Part shown: positions 15,444 through 26,170 of the stretch, piece by piece
Layout of the letters: the number at the start of each line of letters is the position of its first letter
Numbering within the stretch: the first letter of the stretch is position 1
Source: Streptomyces sclerotialus
Lineage (GTDB): Bacteria; Actinomycetota; Actinomycetes; Streptomycetales; Streptomycetaceae
Direction of reading: 5' to 3'
Length of the DNA stretch: 64,000 bases
Assembly (NCBI GenBank): GCA_000719105.1
Contig: JODX01000003.1
Coordinates: 186,001-250,000 of the forward strand
The notes under the pieces: generated by a model
Told to the model about the DNA's origin: nothing
The model's input: only the letters and a program-made list of their open reading frames with translations
Database searches by the model: none
Translations under genes and position numbers: made by a program

Positions 15444-16664
15444 ATGCCCCCCTTCGACGTCCCCGAGGGCGACCCCTTCGGCCCGCACAACCTCCCGTAC
15501 GGCGTGTTCTCCCGGTCCGGATCCGACGCACGGACGGTGGGTGTACGCCTGGGCGACCACGTCCTCGACGCGGGCGCCGCGGCCCGTGCCCTCGCCTCCC
15601 CCTACGCGTCCCTCCTCTCCCGGCCCACCCTCAACCCGCTGCTCGCCGCCGGCCGCACCACCTGGTCCGACGTCCGCCGCGCCCTCACGGCCTGGGTGAC
15701 GGTCCCCTCCCACCAGGAGGCGATCGCCCCCTTCCTCCACCCGCTGTCCTCCGTGACCCTGCACCTCCCCTTCGAGGTGGCGGACTACGTCGACTTCTAC
15801 GCGTCCGAGAACCACGCCCGGAACGTCGGCCGGATCTTCCGCCCGGACTCCGCCGACTCCCTCACCCCCAACTGGAAGCACCTACCGATCGGTTACCACG
15901 GCCGGTCCGGCACTGTGGTGGTCTCCGGCACGGACGTGGTACGTCCCTCCGGTCAGCGCAAGGCTCCCGCCGACCCGGCTCCCGTCTTCGGTCCCTCCGT
16001 CCGGCTGGACATCGAGGCGGAGGTCGGCTTCGTGGTCGGCGTGCCCTCCCCCATGGGCGCCCCGGTCCCCCTCTCCTCCTTCCGCGACCACGTCTTCGGC
16101 CTGTGCCTGCTGAACGACTGGTCGGCGCGGGACGTCCAGGCCTGGGAGTACGTCCCCCTCGGGCCCTTCCTCGGCAAGTCCTTCGCCACGTCCGTCTCGG
16201 CGTGGATCACCCCGCTGGACGCCCTGGAGGACGCCCGTGTCCGGCCGCCGGAGCGCACCCACCCCCTCCTCCCCTACCTGGACGACTCCGCCGATGACGA
16301 GGACCCGTACGGCTACGACCTGCGCATCTCGGTGGCGATCAACGGCCATGTCGTCTCCGAGCCGCCGTTCTCCACGATGTACTGGACGGCCGCGCAGCAG
16401 CTCGCCCACATGACGGTCAACGGTGCCTCGCTGCGTACGGGCGACCTGTACGGCTCCGGCACCGTCAGCGGCCCCTCGGAAGGTGAGCGCGGCTCCCTCC
16501 TGGAGCTCACCTGGAACGGCCGCGATCCCCTGGAGCTCCCCGACGGCAAGCGCGCCTTCCTGGAGGACGGCGACGAGGTGACCCTCACCGCCTGGGCACC
16601 GGGGCCGCACGGCACCCGCGTAGGGCTGGGCGAGGTGCGGGGGAGGGTGGTGCCGGGGGCGTGA
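15444..16664 (+). CDS. fahA: Fumarylacetoacetase
   Basis: A 406-residue enzyme that hydrolyses fumarylacetoacetate to fumarate and acetoacetate, the last step of tyrosine/homogentisate breakdown. The N-terminal SH3-like domain begins near GDPFGPHNLPYGVF. The catalytic domain has DYVDFYASENHARNVGRIF near 115, IEAEVGFVVG near 190, and CLLNDWSARDVQAWEY near 225, followed by LGPFLGKSFATSVSAW, all characteristic of FAH with its metal-binding acidic residues. ATG 15444 follows AAGCGAGGC. No other homogentisate gene is in the window. It is divergent from the ATP-grasp gene. Confidence 0.95.
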   Translation: MPPFDVPEGDPFGPHNLPYGVFSRSGSDARTVGVRLGDHVLDAGAAARALASPYASLLSRPTLNPLLAAGRTTWSDVRRALTAWVTVPSHQEAIAPFLHPLSSVTLHLPFEVADYVDFYASENHARNVGRIFRPDSADSLTPNWKHLPIGYHGRSGTVVVSGTDVVRPSGQRKAPADPAPVFGPSVRLDIEAEVGFVVGVPSPMGAPVPLSSFRDHVFGLCLLNDWSARDVQAWEYVPLGPFLGKSFATSVSAWITPLDALEDARVRPPERTHPLLPYLDDSADDEDPYGYDLRISVAINGHVVSEPPFSTMYWTAAQQLAHMTVNGASLRTGDLYGSGTVSGPSEGERGSLLELTWNGRDPLELPDGKRAFLEDGDEVTLTAWAPGPHGTRVGLGEVRGRVVPGA

Positions 16665-16790
16665 CCGCACTGGCGCATCTAGCCCCTCACCCCAGGGAAA
16701 CCGCAGGTCAGCAACCCACCTGACGAAGCGGCAAGTGGCGCAACACTTCGGCAACACACCATTCCCTACCGCATCGGTATGGTTCCGGGC

Positions 16791-17570
16791 ATGCCTTCCG
16801 AACGCATCCGAGACCACGCCGGCCAGGGCGCGACCACCGTCGCCGCCCACCGGCGGCGGCTGCGCGCGGACCGGGCCAGGCAGCTCGCCGACCTGCTGCG
16901 CCACCAACTGCTGACCGGCGGCTTCCCCGACGGCGCCCTCCCCCACGAGGCGGCCATCGGGGCCGACTACGGCGCCTCCCGCAACACCGTCCGTCAGGCC
17001 CTCGACCTGCTCCGCGCCGAGGGCCTGGTGGACCGCCAGCCCGGCGTCGGCACGGTGGTCGTGGCCCGGAAGTACCCCCACGGCCTGGACCGCCTGATGG
17101 GACTCGCGGAGACCCTGCACGAACACGGCCGGGTCACCAACGAGGTCCGCACGATGGGCCCCGCACCCGCCCCCGCGCCGGTCTCCGAACGCCTCGGGCT
17201 CCCCGTCGGCGCCGACGTCCTGTACATCGAACGCCTGCGCCGCCTGAACGGCCTCCCCCTGTCCCTGGACCTCACCTACATCCCCCTCGACGTCGGCACC
17301 GCCCTCCTCGACGCGGACCTGGAGAGCACCGACGTCTTCCGCCTCCTGGAGAGCATCACCGGGCAGTCCCTCGGGCACGCCGAGATCACCCTGGAGGCCG
17401 TGAACGCGGACGCGCACTCCGCCGCCGTCCTCCAGGCCCCGCGGGGCGCGGCCGTCCTGATGCTGGAACGGCTCACCCACCTCGCCGACGGACGCCCCGT
17501 CGACCTGGAGTTCATCCGCTTCCGCGGCGACCGCATCACGATGAGCGGCCTGCTGCGCCGCTCCCTGTAG
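16791..17570 (+). CDS. GntR-family regulator with UTRA domain
   Basis: A 259-residue regulator. The winged helix covers about residues 20-90 (LADLLRHQLLTGGFPDGALP, then ASRNTVRQALDLLRAEGLV and a glycine-rich wing GVGTVVV), followed by a UTRA ligand-binding domain to the end. ATG 16791 is used; TATGGT 7 bases upstream could be the -10 of a leaderless message, and ATG 16779 is possible. The ferredoxin gene starts 50 bases downstream on the same strand. It most likely controls the importer and flavoprotein operon in response to an imported ligand. That link is inference from position. Confidence 0.88.
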   Translation: MPSERIRDHAGQGATTVAAHRRRLRADRARQLADLLRHQLLTGGFPDGALPHEAAIGADYGASRNTVRQALDLLRAEGLVDRQPGVGTVVVARKYPHGLDRLMGLAETLHEHGRVTNEVRTMGPAPAPAPVSERLGLPVGADVLYIERLRRLNGLPLSLDLTYIPLDVGTALLDADLESTDVFRLLESITGQSLGHAEITLEAVNADAHSAAVLQAPRGAAVLMLERLTHLADGRPVDLEFIRFRGDRITMSGLLRRSL

Positions 17571-17620
17571 ACGCCCACCACCGCCTCTGCCCCCGCCTGC
17601 GCACCTATCTGGAGACAGCC

Positions 17621-17848
17621 ATGCCCTTGGCGCCCCAGCGGGCCGACGTGCCCGTGACCATCGACGAGTCGAAGTGCATCGACGGCTGCACGCTCTGTGT
17701 GGACATGTGCCCGCTGGACTCCCTCGCCATCGACGAGAGCAGCGGCAAGGCGTACATGCACGTCGACGAGTGCTGGTACTGCGGCCCGTGCGCGGCCCGC
17801 TGTCCCACCGGAGCCGTCACGGTCAACATGCCCTATCTGCTCCGGTGA
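17621..17848 (+). CDS. AprB-like 4Fe-4S ferredoxin
   Basis: A 75-residue ferredoxin with two cluster motifs. The first is unusual, KCIDGCTLCVDMCP, with three residues between the first two cysteines instead of two. The second, ECWYCGPCAARCPTGAV, is canonical and resembles the CWxC motif of adenylylsulfate reductase beta subunits (AprB). It lacks the AprB C-terminal tail. As the first gene of an operon that ends with an AprA/FrdA-like flavoprotein, it is the natural electron carrier for that enzyme. The SBP gene starts 15 bases after its stop. Confidence 0.92.
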   Translation: MPLAPQRADVPVTIDESKCIDGCTLCVDMCPLDSLAIDESSGKAYMHVDECWYCGPCAARCPTGAVTVNMPYLLR

Positions 17849-17863
17849 GAGGCCCCGACGATC

Positions 17864-17947
17864 ATGAAACGCATTGCAGTCGCCATGAAACGGCCCGCAG
17901 TCGCCGTAGAACGGCCGGCAGTCGCCATGAAACGGACCGCAGCAGCC
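17864..17947 (+). repeat. 21-bp tandem repeat in the signal-peptide region
   Basis: Four imperfect 21-base units (consensus begins ATGAAACGG and ends GCAGTCGCC) start exactly at the initiation codon. Three of the four begin with ATG, so three in-frame starts are available. Confidence 0.9.
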
Positions 17948-19270
17948 GTGTCCGCCGTCGCCCTGCTCCTGCCGCTGGCGGGCTGCGGCGGCAGCGCCGA
18001 GGCCGGTGACGGCTCCACGGTCACCGTCACCGTCGGCTACCAGTCCAAGACCATCAACACGGTCACGGCGGGCACGCTCCTCCGCTCCCTCGGCTCCTTC
18101 GAGAAGCAGCTCGACGCCCTCGACGACGGCATCACGTACAAGGTGAACTGGCAGGACTACGCCACCGGCGCCCCCATCACCGCCCAGATGACCGCAGGGA
18201 AGATCGACATCGGCTCGATGGGGGACTTCCCGCTGTTGCTCAACGCGGCCCGCGGCAAGCAGCTCGACAAACCCACGCGCCTGGTCTCGGTCACCGGTTA
18301 CAACCTGCGCGGCGGCCTCAACACCATCGTCACCGCGCCGGACTCGAAACTCGCCGGCCTCGAGGACCTGCGCGGCAAGAAGGTCTCCACGAGCGTCGGG
18401 TCGGCGGCCGACGGCACCCTCGTACGGGCCCTCCAGCGCGCCGGCCTCGACCCGGAGAAGGACATCGAGAAGCTGAACCAGCAGCCCGCGGTGGGTGCTT
18501 CGGCGCTCTCGGCGGGCAGCGCGGACGCGCTCTCGCAGTTCGTCGCGTGGCCCGGCCTGCTCGCCTACCAGGGCAAGGCCAAGGCCCTGTACGACGGTGC
18601 GGAGCTGGACCTGCCGACCTTCCACGGCGTGACGGTGCGCGAGGACTTCGCCGAGCAGCGCCCGGAGGTGCTCGACGCCTTCCTGAAGGCCCAGGCGGAA
18701 GCCACCGACTACCTCGACGAACACCCCGTGGCCGCCGCCGAGAAGGTCGCCGACGCCACCGGCCTGCCCGCCGAGGTGGTCTACCTCTACAACGGCGCCC
18801 ACGGCATCGCCACCTTCGACCCGGCCGTCAAGCCGCAGCTCGTGGCCGCCCTGAAGGAGGACGTCTCGATCCTGAAGGCGGCGAAGCTGACGGGGGACGT
18901 CGACGTGGACGCCTTCGTCGACGACCAGTACGTGAAGAAGGCGCTGGGCGCCGAGTACGCCGAGCGCCTCTCCTCCGCGCCGCCGGCGGCCACGAGCGAG
19001 GTCTGGCCGAAGGGCGCCGACGAGACCCGTACGTTCAAGACGCCCGCCGAGCTCCTGACGTACGTCGCGCAGCACAGGGACGGCGTCCGCGCCGCCTACG
19101 TCCCCGACGCCACCACCGCAACCCTGTGGTTCGCCGACAAGGCGGTGTGGGTGGCGGACAGCGAGCAGCTCCTGCCCTTCGTCACGCCGGCGACCGCCGA
19201 GGCGTACGTCGCCGGGCACGACGGTGCCCGGGTCATCACGTACGACGAGGCGCTGGAGCGCGCGTCATGA
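17864..19270 (+). CDS. ABC importer substrate-binding lipoprotein (sulfonate/nitrate type)
   Basis: A 468-residue lipoprotein of the SsuA/TauA/NrtA-like family. From ATG 17864 (GAGAGG upstream) the first 28 residues are four copies of a heptad (MKRIAVA, MKRPAVA, VERPAVA, MKRTAAA), followed by the hydrophobic core and lipobox LAGC with Cys41. The fourth repeat (ATG 17927) alone would give a normal-length signal peptide but has no ribosome site. The mature part has VTVGYQSKTINTVTAG and MTAGKIDIGSMGDFPLL, the ligand-cleft segments of this family. Its TGA overlaps the permease ATG (ATGA). Likely ligands are sulfonates or similar anions; not decided by sequence. Confidence 0.9.
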   Translation: MKRIAVAMKRPAVAVERPAVAMKRTAAAVSAVALLLPLAGCGGSAEAGDGSTVTVTVGYQSKTINTVTAGTLLRSLGSFEKQLDALDDGITYKVNWQDYATGAPITAQMTAGKIDIGSMGDFPLLLNAARGKQLDKPTRLVSVTGYNLRGGLNTIVTAPDSKLAGLEDLRGKKVSTSVGSAADGTLVRALQRAGLDPEKDIEKLNQQPAVGASALSAGSADALSQFVAWPGLLAYQGKAKALYDGAELDLPTFHGVTVREDFAEQRPEVLDAFLKAQAEATDYLDEHPVAAAEKVADATGLPAEVVYLYNGAHGIATFDPAVKPQLVAALKEDVSILKAAKLTGDVDVDAFVDDQYVKKALGAEYAERLSSAPPAATSEVWPKGADETRTFKTPAELLTYVAQHRDGVRAAYVPDATTATLWFADKAVWVADSEQLLPFVTPATAEAYVAGHDGARVITYDEALERAS

Positions 19271-20217
19271 CCCGCCGGAACGCCCCGATCCGGAATGCCC
19301 CGAGTCGGGACGCCCCGAGCTGGAACGTCGCGAGCCGGTACGCGCTGCGGATCACCTCGATCGCGGCCGCCCTCGGCCTCTGGCAGCTGCTGACCAGCCT
19401 GGACGTGGACCTGTGGCTGCGCTTCTCGCAGTTCCCGACCGTCACCGACGTGGCCCGCGCCTTCGCCGACCGCCTCGCCGGCGACGACTACTGGACGGAC
19501 CTCACCGACAGCCTGACCCGCATCCTGGCGGGCTTCCTGCTGGCGGCGGTGCTCGGTGTGGCCACGGGTGCGCTCGTGGCCCGTTCCCGCCTCGCCGAGG
19601 ACCTCCTCGGCACGGTCCTGGAGGTCGTCCGCCCGATCCCGGCCATCGCCCTCGTCCCCGTGGCGATCCTCCTCTTCCCCGACAACGAGCAGGGAATCGT
19701 CTTCATCACCTGCACCGCCGCGTTCTTCCCGGTGCTGGTCTCCACCCGGCACGCGGTCCGCGCGCTGACGCCGGTGTGGGAGGAGGCGGTGCGCACCATG
19801 GGCGGCGGGCGCCTGCGCATCCTTGCCTCCGTCGTCCTGCCGGGCGCGCTGCCCGGCATCTTCGGCGGCCTGTCGGTCGGTATCGGCGTCTCGTGGATCT
19901 GTGTGATCTCCGCCGAGATGATCTCCGGTCAGTACGGCGTCGGCTACCGCACCTGGCAGGACTACACGGTCGTCGACTACCCGGGCGTCTTCGTCGGCAT
20001 GGTGACGATCGGCGTACTGGGCTGGCTGACGTCCACCGCCGTGGAACTCGCCGGACGCCGGCTGACCCGCTGGCTGCCGCGCACGTCGTACGTCCCCGGG
20101 GTACGGCCGCCGCGGCGGGGGCGCGGTGCCGCGACCCCCGTACCGGCCGGCTCCCGGAACGACGCCCGGGCCAAGGGCCGGACCGAGGAGGAGGTGCCCC
20201 ATGACCAGCTTGTCTGA
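19267..20217 (+). CDS. ABC importer permease (SsuC/TauC type)
   Basis: A 316-residue inner-membrane permease with about six hydrophobic segments. The EAA loop is EEAVRTMGGGRLRILASVVLPGALPGI near residue 175-200, as in sulfonate/nitrate/taurine importers. The start ATG overlaps the SBP stop (ATGA). The N-terminus has an extra hydrophilic run of pentapeptide repeats (RNAPI, RNAPS, RDAPS, WNVAS) encoded by 15-base units at 19276-19335. The C-terminal 40 residues are a basic tail and overlap the ATPase start by 17 bases. Confidence 0.93.
   Translation: MTRRNAPIRNAPSRDAPSWNVASRYALRITSIAAALGLWQLLTSLDVDLWLRFSQFPTVTDVARAFADRLAGDDYWTDLTDSLTRILAGFLLAAVLGVATGALVARSRLAEDLLGTVLEVVRPIPAIALVPVAILLFPDNEQGIVFITCTAAFFPVLVSTRHAVRALTPVWEEAVRTMGGGRLRILASVVLPGALPGIFGGLSVGIGVSWICVISAEMISGQYGVGYRTWQDYTVVDYPGVFVGMVTIGVLGWLTSTAVELAGRRLTRWLPRTSYVPGVRPPRRGRGAATPVPAGSRNDARAKGRTEEEVPHDQLV
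19276..19335 (+). repeat. 15-bp tandem repeat at the permease N-terminus
   Basis: Four imperfect 15-base units (CGGAACGCCCCGATC and variants) encode consecutive pentapeptides at residues 4-23 of the permease. The unit length differs from the 21-base repeat at the start of the preceding gene. Confidence 0.85.
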
Positions 20218-20968
20218 CGTTCGTTCACCGTCCCGGACCGGCACGGGACTCGCCCTGCGCGGTGTCGCTCTCGGGCGCCCGGGCGCACCGGTGCTGGACG
20301 GGGTGGACCTCGACGTGGCCCCCGGCGAGATCCTCACCGTCGTCGGCTCCTCCGGCTGCGGCAAGTCGACCCTGCTGCGCACGCTGGCCGGGCTGCTGCC
20401 CCCGCTGGCCGGGGCGGTGGAGCAGGACGGCCACCGGATCACCGGCCCGGCGGCGGACCGCGCCCTGGTCTTCCAGGAGGACGCCCTCCTGCCCTGGCGC
20501 ACCCTGCGCGCCAATGTCGAACTCCCGCTGGCCATCCGTGGCGTGGCACGCTCCGAACGCCGTGCACAGGCCGAGGCGTGGCTGTCCCGCGTCGGGCTCG
20601 CCGAGCACGCCCGCCAGCTCCCGCACCGCGTCTCCGGCGGCCAGCGCCAGCGCACGCAACTGGCCCGCGCCCTCGCCGCACGCCCCCGCGCCGTCCTCAT
20701 GGACGAGCCCTTCGGCGCCCTCGACGCCCAGACCCGCGCCGGCATGCAGGACCTGCTGGTGGACGTGCTGCGCGGCACCGGGGCGACGGTCGTCTTCGTC
20801 ACCCACGACGTGGACGAGGCGCTGTTCCTCGGCGACCGTGTGGCCCTCCTCGGCGGCGGCCGCGTCCTCGCCGTACGCGACGTGCCCCGCCCACGCGACC
20901 GCACGGCACACGACGACCCGGTGCGCGCGGCGCTGCGCCGCGAGGTCCTGGACTCCCTCGGCACTTGA
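20201..20968 (+). CDS. ABC importer ATP-binding protein (SsuB/TauB type)
   Basis: A 255-residue ATPase. Walker A is GSSGCGKST (residues 49-57), the Q-loop is LVFQEDALLPWRTL, the signature is VSGGQRQRTQLARAL, and Walker B is AVLMDEPFGALD followed by FVTHDVDEALFL. The Q-loop and D-loop wording is typical of nitrate/sulfonate/taurine ATPases. GAGGAGGAGGTGCCCC before ATG 20201 is a strong ribosome site located inside the permease tail. It energises uptake through the preceding permease. The flavoprotein GTG follows 29 bases later. Confidence 0.95.
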   Translation: MTSLSDVRSPSRTGTGLALRGVALGRPGAPVLDGVDLDVAPGEILTVVGSSGCGKSTLLRTLAGLLPPLAGAVEQDGHRITGPAADRALVFQEDALLPWRTLRANVELPLAIRGVARSERRAQAEAWLSRVGLAEHARQLPHRVSGGQRQRTQLARALAARPRAVLMDEPFGALDAQTRAGMQDLLVDVLRGTGATVVFVTHDVDEALFLGDRVALLGGGRVLAVRDVPRPRDRTAHDDPVRAALRREVLDSLGT

Positions 20969-20997
20969 TCCCCCATCGGCACCTGAAAGGCACCCCG

Positions 20998-23844
20998 GTG
21001 ACCACCCCTGTGCAGATCCCCGCCCTCGGCGACGCCGAGGAGCTCACCTGCGACGTCCTCGTCATCGGCGGCGGCACGGCCGGCACGATGGCGGCGCTGA
21101 CCGCCGCCGAGCACGGCGCGAACGTGCTCCTGCTGGAGAAGGCGCACGTCCGCCACTCCGGCGCGCTCGCCATGGGCATGGACGGCGTCAACAACGCGGT
21201 CATCCCCGGCCGCGCCGAACCCGACGACTACGTGGCCGAGATCACCCGCGCCAACGACGGCATCGTCGACCAGTCCACCGTCCGACAGACCGCGACCCGC
21301 GGCTTCGCCATGGTGCAGCGGCTGGAGTCGTACGGCGTGAAGTTCGAGAAGGACGAGCACGGCGAGTACGCGGTCCGGCAGGTCCACCGCTCCGGCTCCT
21401 ACGTGCTGCCCATGCCGGAGGGCAAGGACGTCAAAAAGGTGCTGTACCGGCAGCTGCGGCGCCGAGAGATGCGGGAGCGGATCCGCATCGAGAACCGGGT
21501 GATGCCGGTACGGGTACTGACGGCGGAGGGCCGTGCCGTGGGAGCGGCGGGCTTCCACACCCGCACGGGACGGTTCGTCCAGGTCCGCGCGGGCGCGGTG
21601 ATCCTCGCGACCGGCGCCTGCGGCCGCCTCGGACTGCCCGCGTCCGGCTACCTCTACGGCACGTACGAGAACCCGACCAACGCCGGTGACGGCTACGCGA
21701 TGGCCTACCACGCGGGCGCCGAACTGACCGGCATCGAGTGCTTCCAGATCAATCCGCTGATCAAGGACTACAACGGCCCCGCCTGCGCCTACGTCGCCAA
21801 CCCCTTCGGCGGCTACCAGGTCAACCGGCACGGCGAACGCTTCGTCGACTCCGACTACTGGTCGGGCCGGATGATGGCGGAATTCGCGGCGGAGGTGGCG
21901 AGCGACCGGGGCCCGGTCTACCTGAAGCTGAGCCACCTGCCGGAGGAGTCGATCTCGGCCCTGGAGTCGATCCTGCACTCCACGGAACGCCCGACCCGCG
22001 GCACCTTCCACTCCGGCCGCGGCCACGACTACCGCAGCCACGACATCGAGATGCACATCTCCGAGATCGGCCTGTGCGGCGGCCACTCGGCCTCGGGCGT
22101 CCGGGTCGACGACCACGCCCGTACGACCGTCCCCCGCCTGTACGCCGCCGGTGACCTGGCCTGCGTCCCGCACAACTACATGATCGGCGCATTCGTCTTC
22201 GGCGACCTGGCGGGCGCGGACGCGGCCCAGTACACGGCGCACGAGGGCGAACTGCCCGAGGACCAACTCCGCGAGGCGCACGAGCTGATCTACCGCCCGC
22301 TGCGCAACCCGGACGGCCCCCCGCAGCCCCAGGTCGAGTACAAACTCCGCCGCTTCGTGAACGACTACGTGGCCCCGCCGAAGTCCGGCGCCCGCCTCTC
22401 CCTGGCGCTGGAGCACTTCGAGCGGATGCGGGACGAGATCGCGGGCATGGGCGCACGTACCCCGCACGAGCTGATGCGCTGCGCCGAGGTCACCTTCATC
22501 CGCGACTGCGCCGAGATGGCGGCCCGCTCCTCCCTGGCCCGCACGGAGTCCCGCTGGGGCCTCTACCACGACCGCGTCGACCACCCCCACCGCGACGACA
22601 CCACCTGGTTCCACCACCTGGACCTCCACAAGTCGTCCTCGGGCGCCATGGAGTTCACGGCCCGCCCCGTCGCTCCGTACCTGGTCCCGGTCGAAGGCTT
22701 CACCCCGGCCGGCGGCCCGCCCCGTCCGCTCGGCGAGATCCACGCGGAGGACGTGGCGACGGCGGGGAGGCGAGAGGTGGCTCCGGTGGCGGAACGGTTG
22801 GTGGGTGCGGGGAGTGTGGTGGGTGCGGGGAGTGTGGTGGGTGCGGTGAACATGGTGGGTTCGGGGAGTGCGGGGAGTTCGGTGGGTGCGGGGAGTGGGA
22901 GTGACGGCTCGGGGAGGGGGCCCCTCCCCCTCCCCAACCCCACCCCTGAGTCTCCCGCCGAGAACTTCCCGGCCCGCATCCTCGAACTGGTCGCCCTTTC
23001 CGAGGAGCAGCCCGACCTCGACGCACTGCAGCCCTATCTGACCGACCTCGCACCCGCCGTCCGGCGCGAAGCCGTCGCCGTCCTCACGGAAACCGTGCCG
23101 GCCGGCACGGGCCCCGCCCTGGCCGCTGCGCTCCGCGACCCCCACGGCGACGTGCGCGCCGCCGCCGCGGCCTCCCTGCGCGAACTGGTCGAGACGCTGC
23201 CGCCCGACACGGCCCTGCGCGACGGCCTCGCCGCCGCCCTGCCGGAGTCCGACCCCGTGGTCCGCGCCGCCGCACTGGACGTGCTGCGCGCCCTGGGCCT
23301 GGGTGACGCCGGCCTGTTCGCCCGCTCCCTCACCGATCCCGACATCGCCGTCCGTATCGAGGCGGTGCGCGCCCTCGTCTCGGTCGACGCCGCCGAACCG
23401 CTGGCGCGCGCCGCGGACGACCCGTCCCGCGAGGTCCGCGTCACGGTGGCGAAGGCCCTGGCCACGGTCGCCTCCGGGGCCATCGGACAGACCGTCCTGA
23501 CCCGGCTCACCGAGGACACCGACCCCTTGGTCCGCGGTGCCGCGTTCGGAGCGCTGGCCGCCGCCGGGTGCCCGGAGCCGCTGAGCGCACGGGCCGTCGC
23601 CGCACTGGACGACCCTGCTTGGCAGGTCCGCGCCGGCGCCGCCACCGCCCTGTCCGCCGCCGGGACGGGGACCGCCGTGCCCGCCCTCGCCAAGGCCCTC
23701 ACCGACACCAACGCCGATGTCCGCAAGGCAGCCGTCCTCGCCCTGACCCGGCACGCCACCGACAAGGACGCCCGCACGGCCCTCACCACGGCCACCAAGG
23801 ACTCCGACGCGGACGTCAGGGCTTATGCGTCACGTGCCCTGTGA
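20998..23844 (+). CDS. AprA/FrdA-like flavoprotein fused to HEAT repeats
   Basis: A 948-residue protein from GTG 20998 (GAAAGGC upstream). Residues 1-595 are a flavoprotein of the fumarate reductase/adenylylsulfate reductase alpha group: VLVIGGGTAGTMAALTAAEHG (20-40) binds FAD, SGALAMGMDGVNN follows, GAVILATGACG lies near 200 and RLYAAGDLACVPHNYMIGAFVFGDLAG near 380-405 closes the FAD site. Residues 602-645 are a Gly/Ser/Val linker encoded by an 18-base repeat. The rest, from about 655, is a run of HEAT/PBS-lyase-like helical repeats (DPHGDVRAAAAASL, DPDIAVRIEAVRAL, DPAWQVRAGAATAL, DTNADVRKAAVLAL). It ends an operon with an AprB-like ferredoxin and an anion-type importer. The reaction is unknown; a reductase or oxidase for an imported sulfur compound is a guess. 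Confidence 0.88.
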   Translation: MTTPVQIPALGDAEELTCDVLVIGGGTAGTMAALTAAEHGANVLLLEKAHVRHSGALAMGMDGVNNAVIPGRAEPDDYVAEITRANDGIVDQSTVRQTATRGFAMVQRLESYGVKFEKDEHGEYAVRQVHRSGSYVLPMPEGKDVKKVLYRQLRRREMRERIRIENRVMPVRVLTAEGRAVGAAGFHTRTGRFVQVRAGAVILATGACGRLGLPASGYLYGTYENPTNAGDGYAMAYHAGAELTGIECFQINPLIKDYNGPACAYVANPFGGYQVNRHGERFVDSDYWSGRMMAEFAAEVASDRGPVYLKLSHLPEESISALESILHSTERPTRGTFHSGRGHDYRSHDIEMHISEIGLCGGHSASGVRVDDHARTTVPRLYAAGDLACVPHNYMIGAFVFGDLAGADAAQYTAHEGELPEDQLREAHELIYRPLRNPDGPPQPQVEYKLRRFVNDYVAPPKSGARLSLALEHFERMRDEIAGMGARTPHELMRCAEVTFIRDCAEMAARSSLARTESRWGLYHDRVDHPHRDDTTWFHHLDLHKSSSGAMEFTARPVAPYLVPVEGFTPAGGPPRPLGEIHAEDVATAGRREVAPVAERLVGAGSVVGAGSVVGAVNMVGSGSAGSSVGAGSGSDGSGRGPLPLPNPTPESPAENFPARILELVALSEEQPDLDALQPYLTDLAPAVRREAVAVLTETVPAGTGPALAAALRDPHGDVRAAAAASLRELVETLPPDTALRDGLAAALPESDPVVRAAALDVLRALGLGDAGLFARSLTDPDIAVRIEAVRALVSVDAAEPLARAADDPSREVRVTVAKALATVASGAIGQTVLTRLTEDTDPLVRGAAFGALAAAGCPEPLSARAVAALDDPAWQVRAGAATALSAAGTGTAVPALAKALTDTNADVRKAAVLALTRHATDKDARTALTTATKDSDADVRAYASRAL
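22798..22905 (+). repeat. 18-bp-type repeat encoding the flavoprotein linker
   Basis: GTGGTGGGTGCGGGGAGT and close variants are repeated in frame, giving VVGAGS-like units. The strand is strongly G-rich here and separates the flavoprotein and HEAT domains. Confidence 0.8.
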
Positions 23845-23902
23845 CCACGACCTGAGCACGACTCGCCGCAGCGGCGTGATCACGATCTGACCACGCGACC
23901 CC

Positions 23903-25948
<2,046 letters not shown>

Positions 25949-26170
25949 AGTCCCGTCCCCCGTACGCCGTGGTCGCTCGTGGTTCCTCGACCACTGCGTC
26001 CACGATAGGGGGCGGGACCGACAGGCACGGAGTTATCCACAGGCCGGGTGCCTCGGGACCGGAGCGCCCCGTCAAAGACACGGCGCTCGTTCACACGTAC
26101 GCGGGAGACCCGCCCGTTTCCGGCCGATAGTCTGAAGTGACCGGCGAGACTCCGTCCCATGGGAGCACTC

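Noticed and set aside
19096..23754. 1552-codon minus-strand open frame under the importer operon
   Set aside because: It spans several clearly coding plus-strand genes and translates to low-complexity Arg/Gly/Ala sequence; an artefact of high GC.
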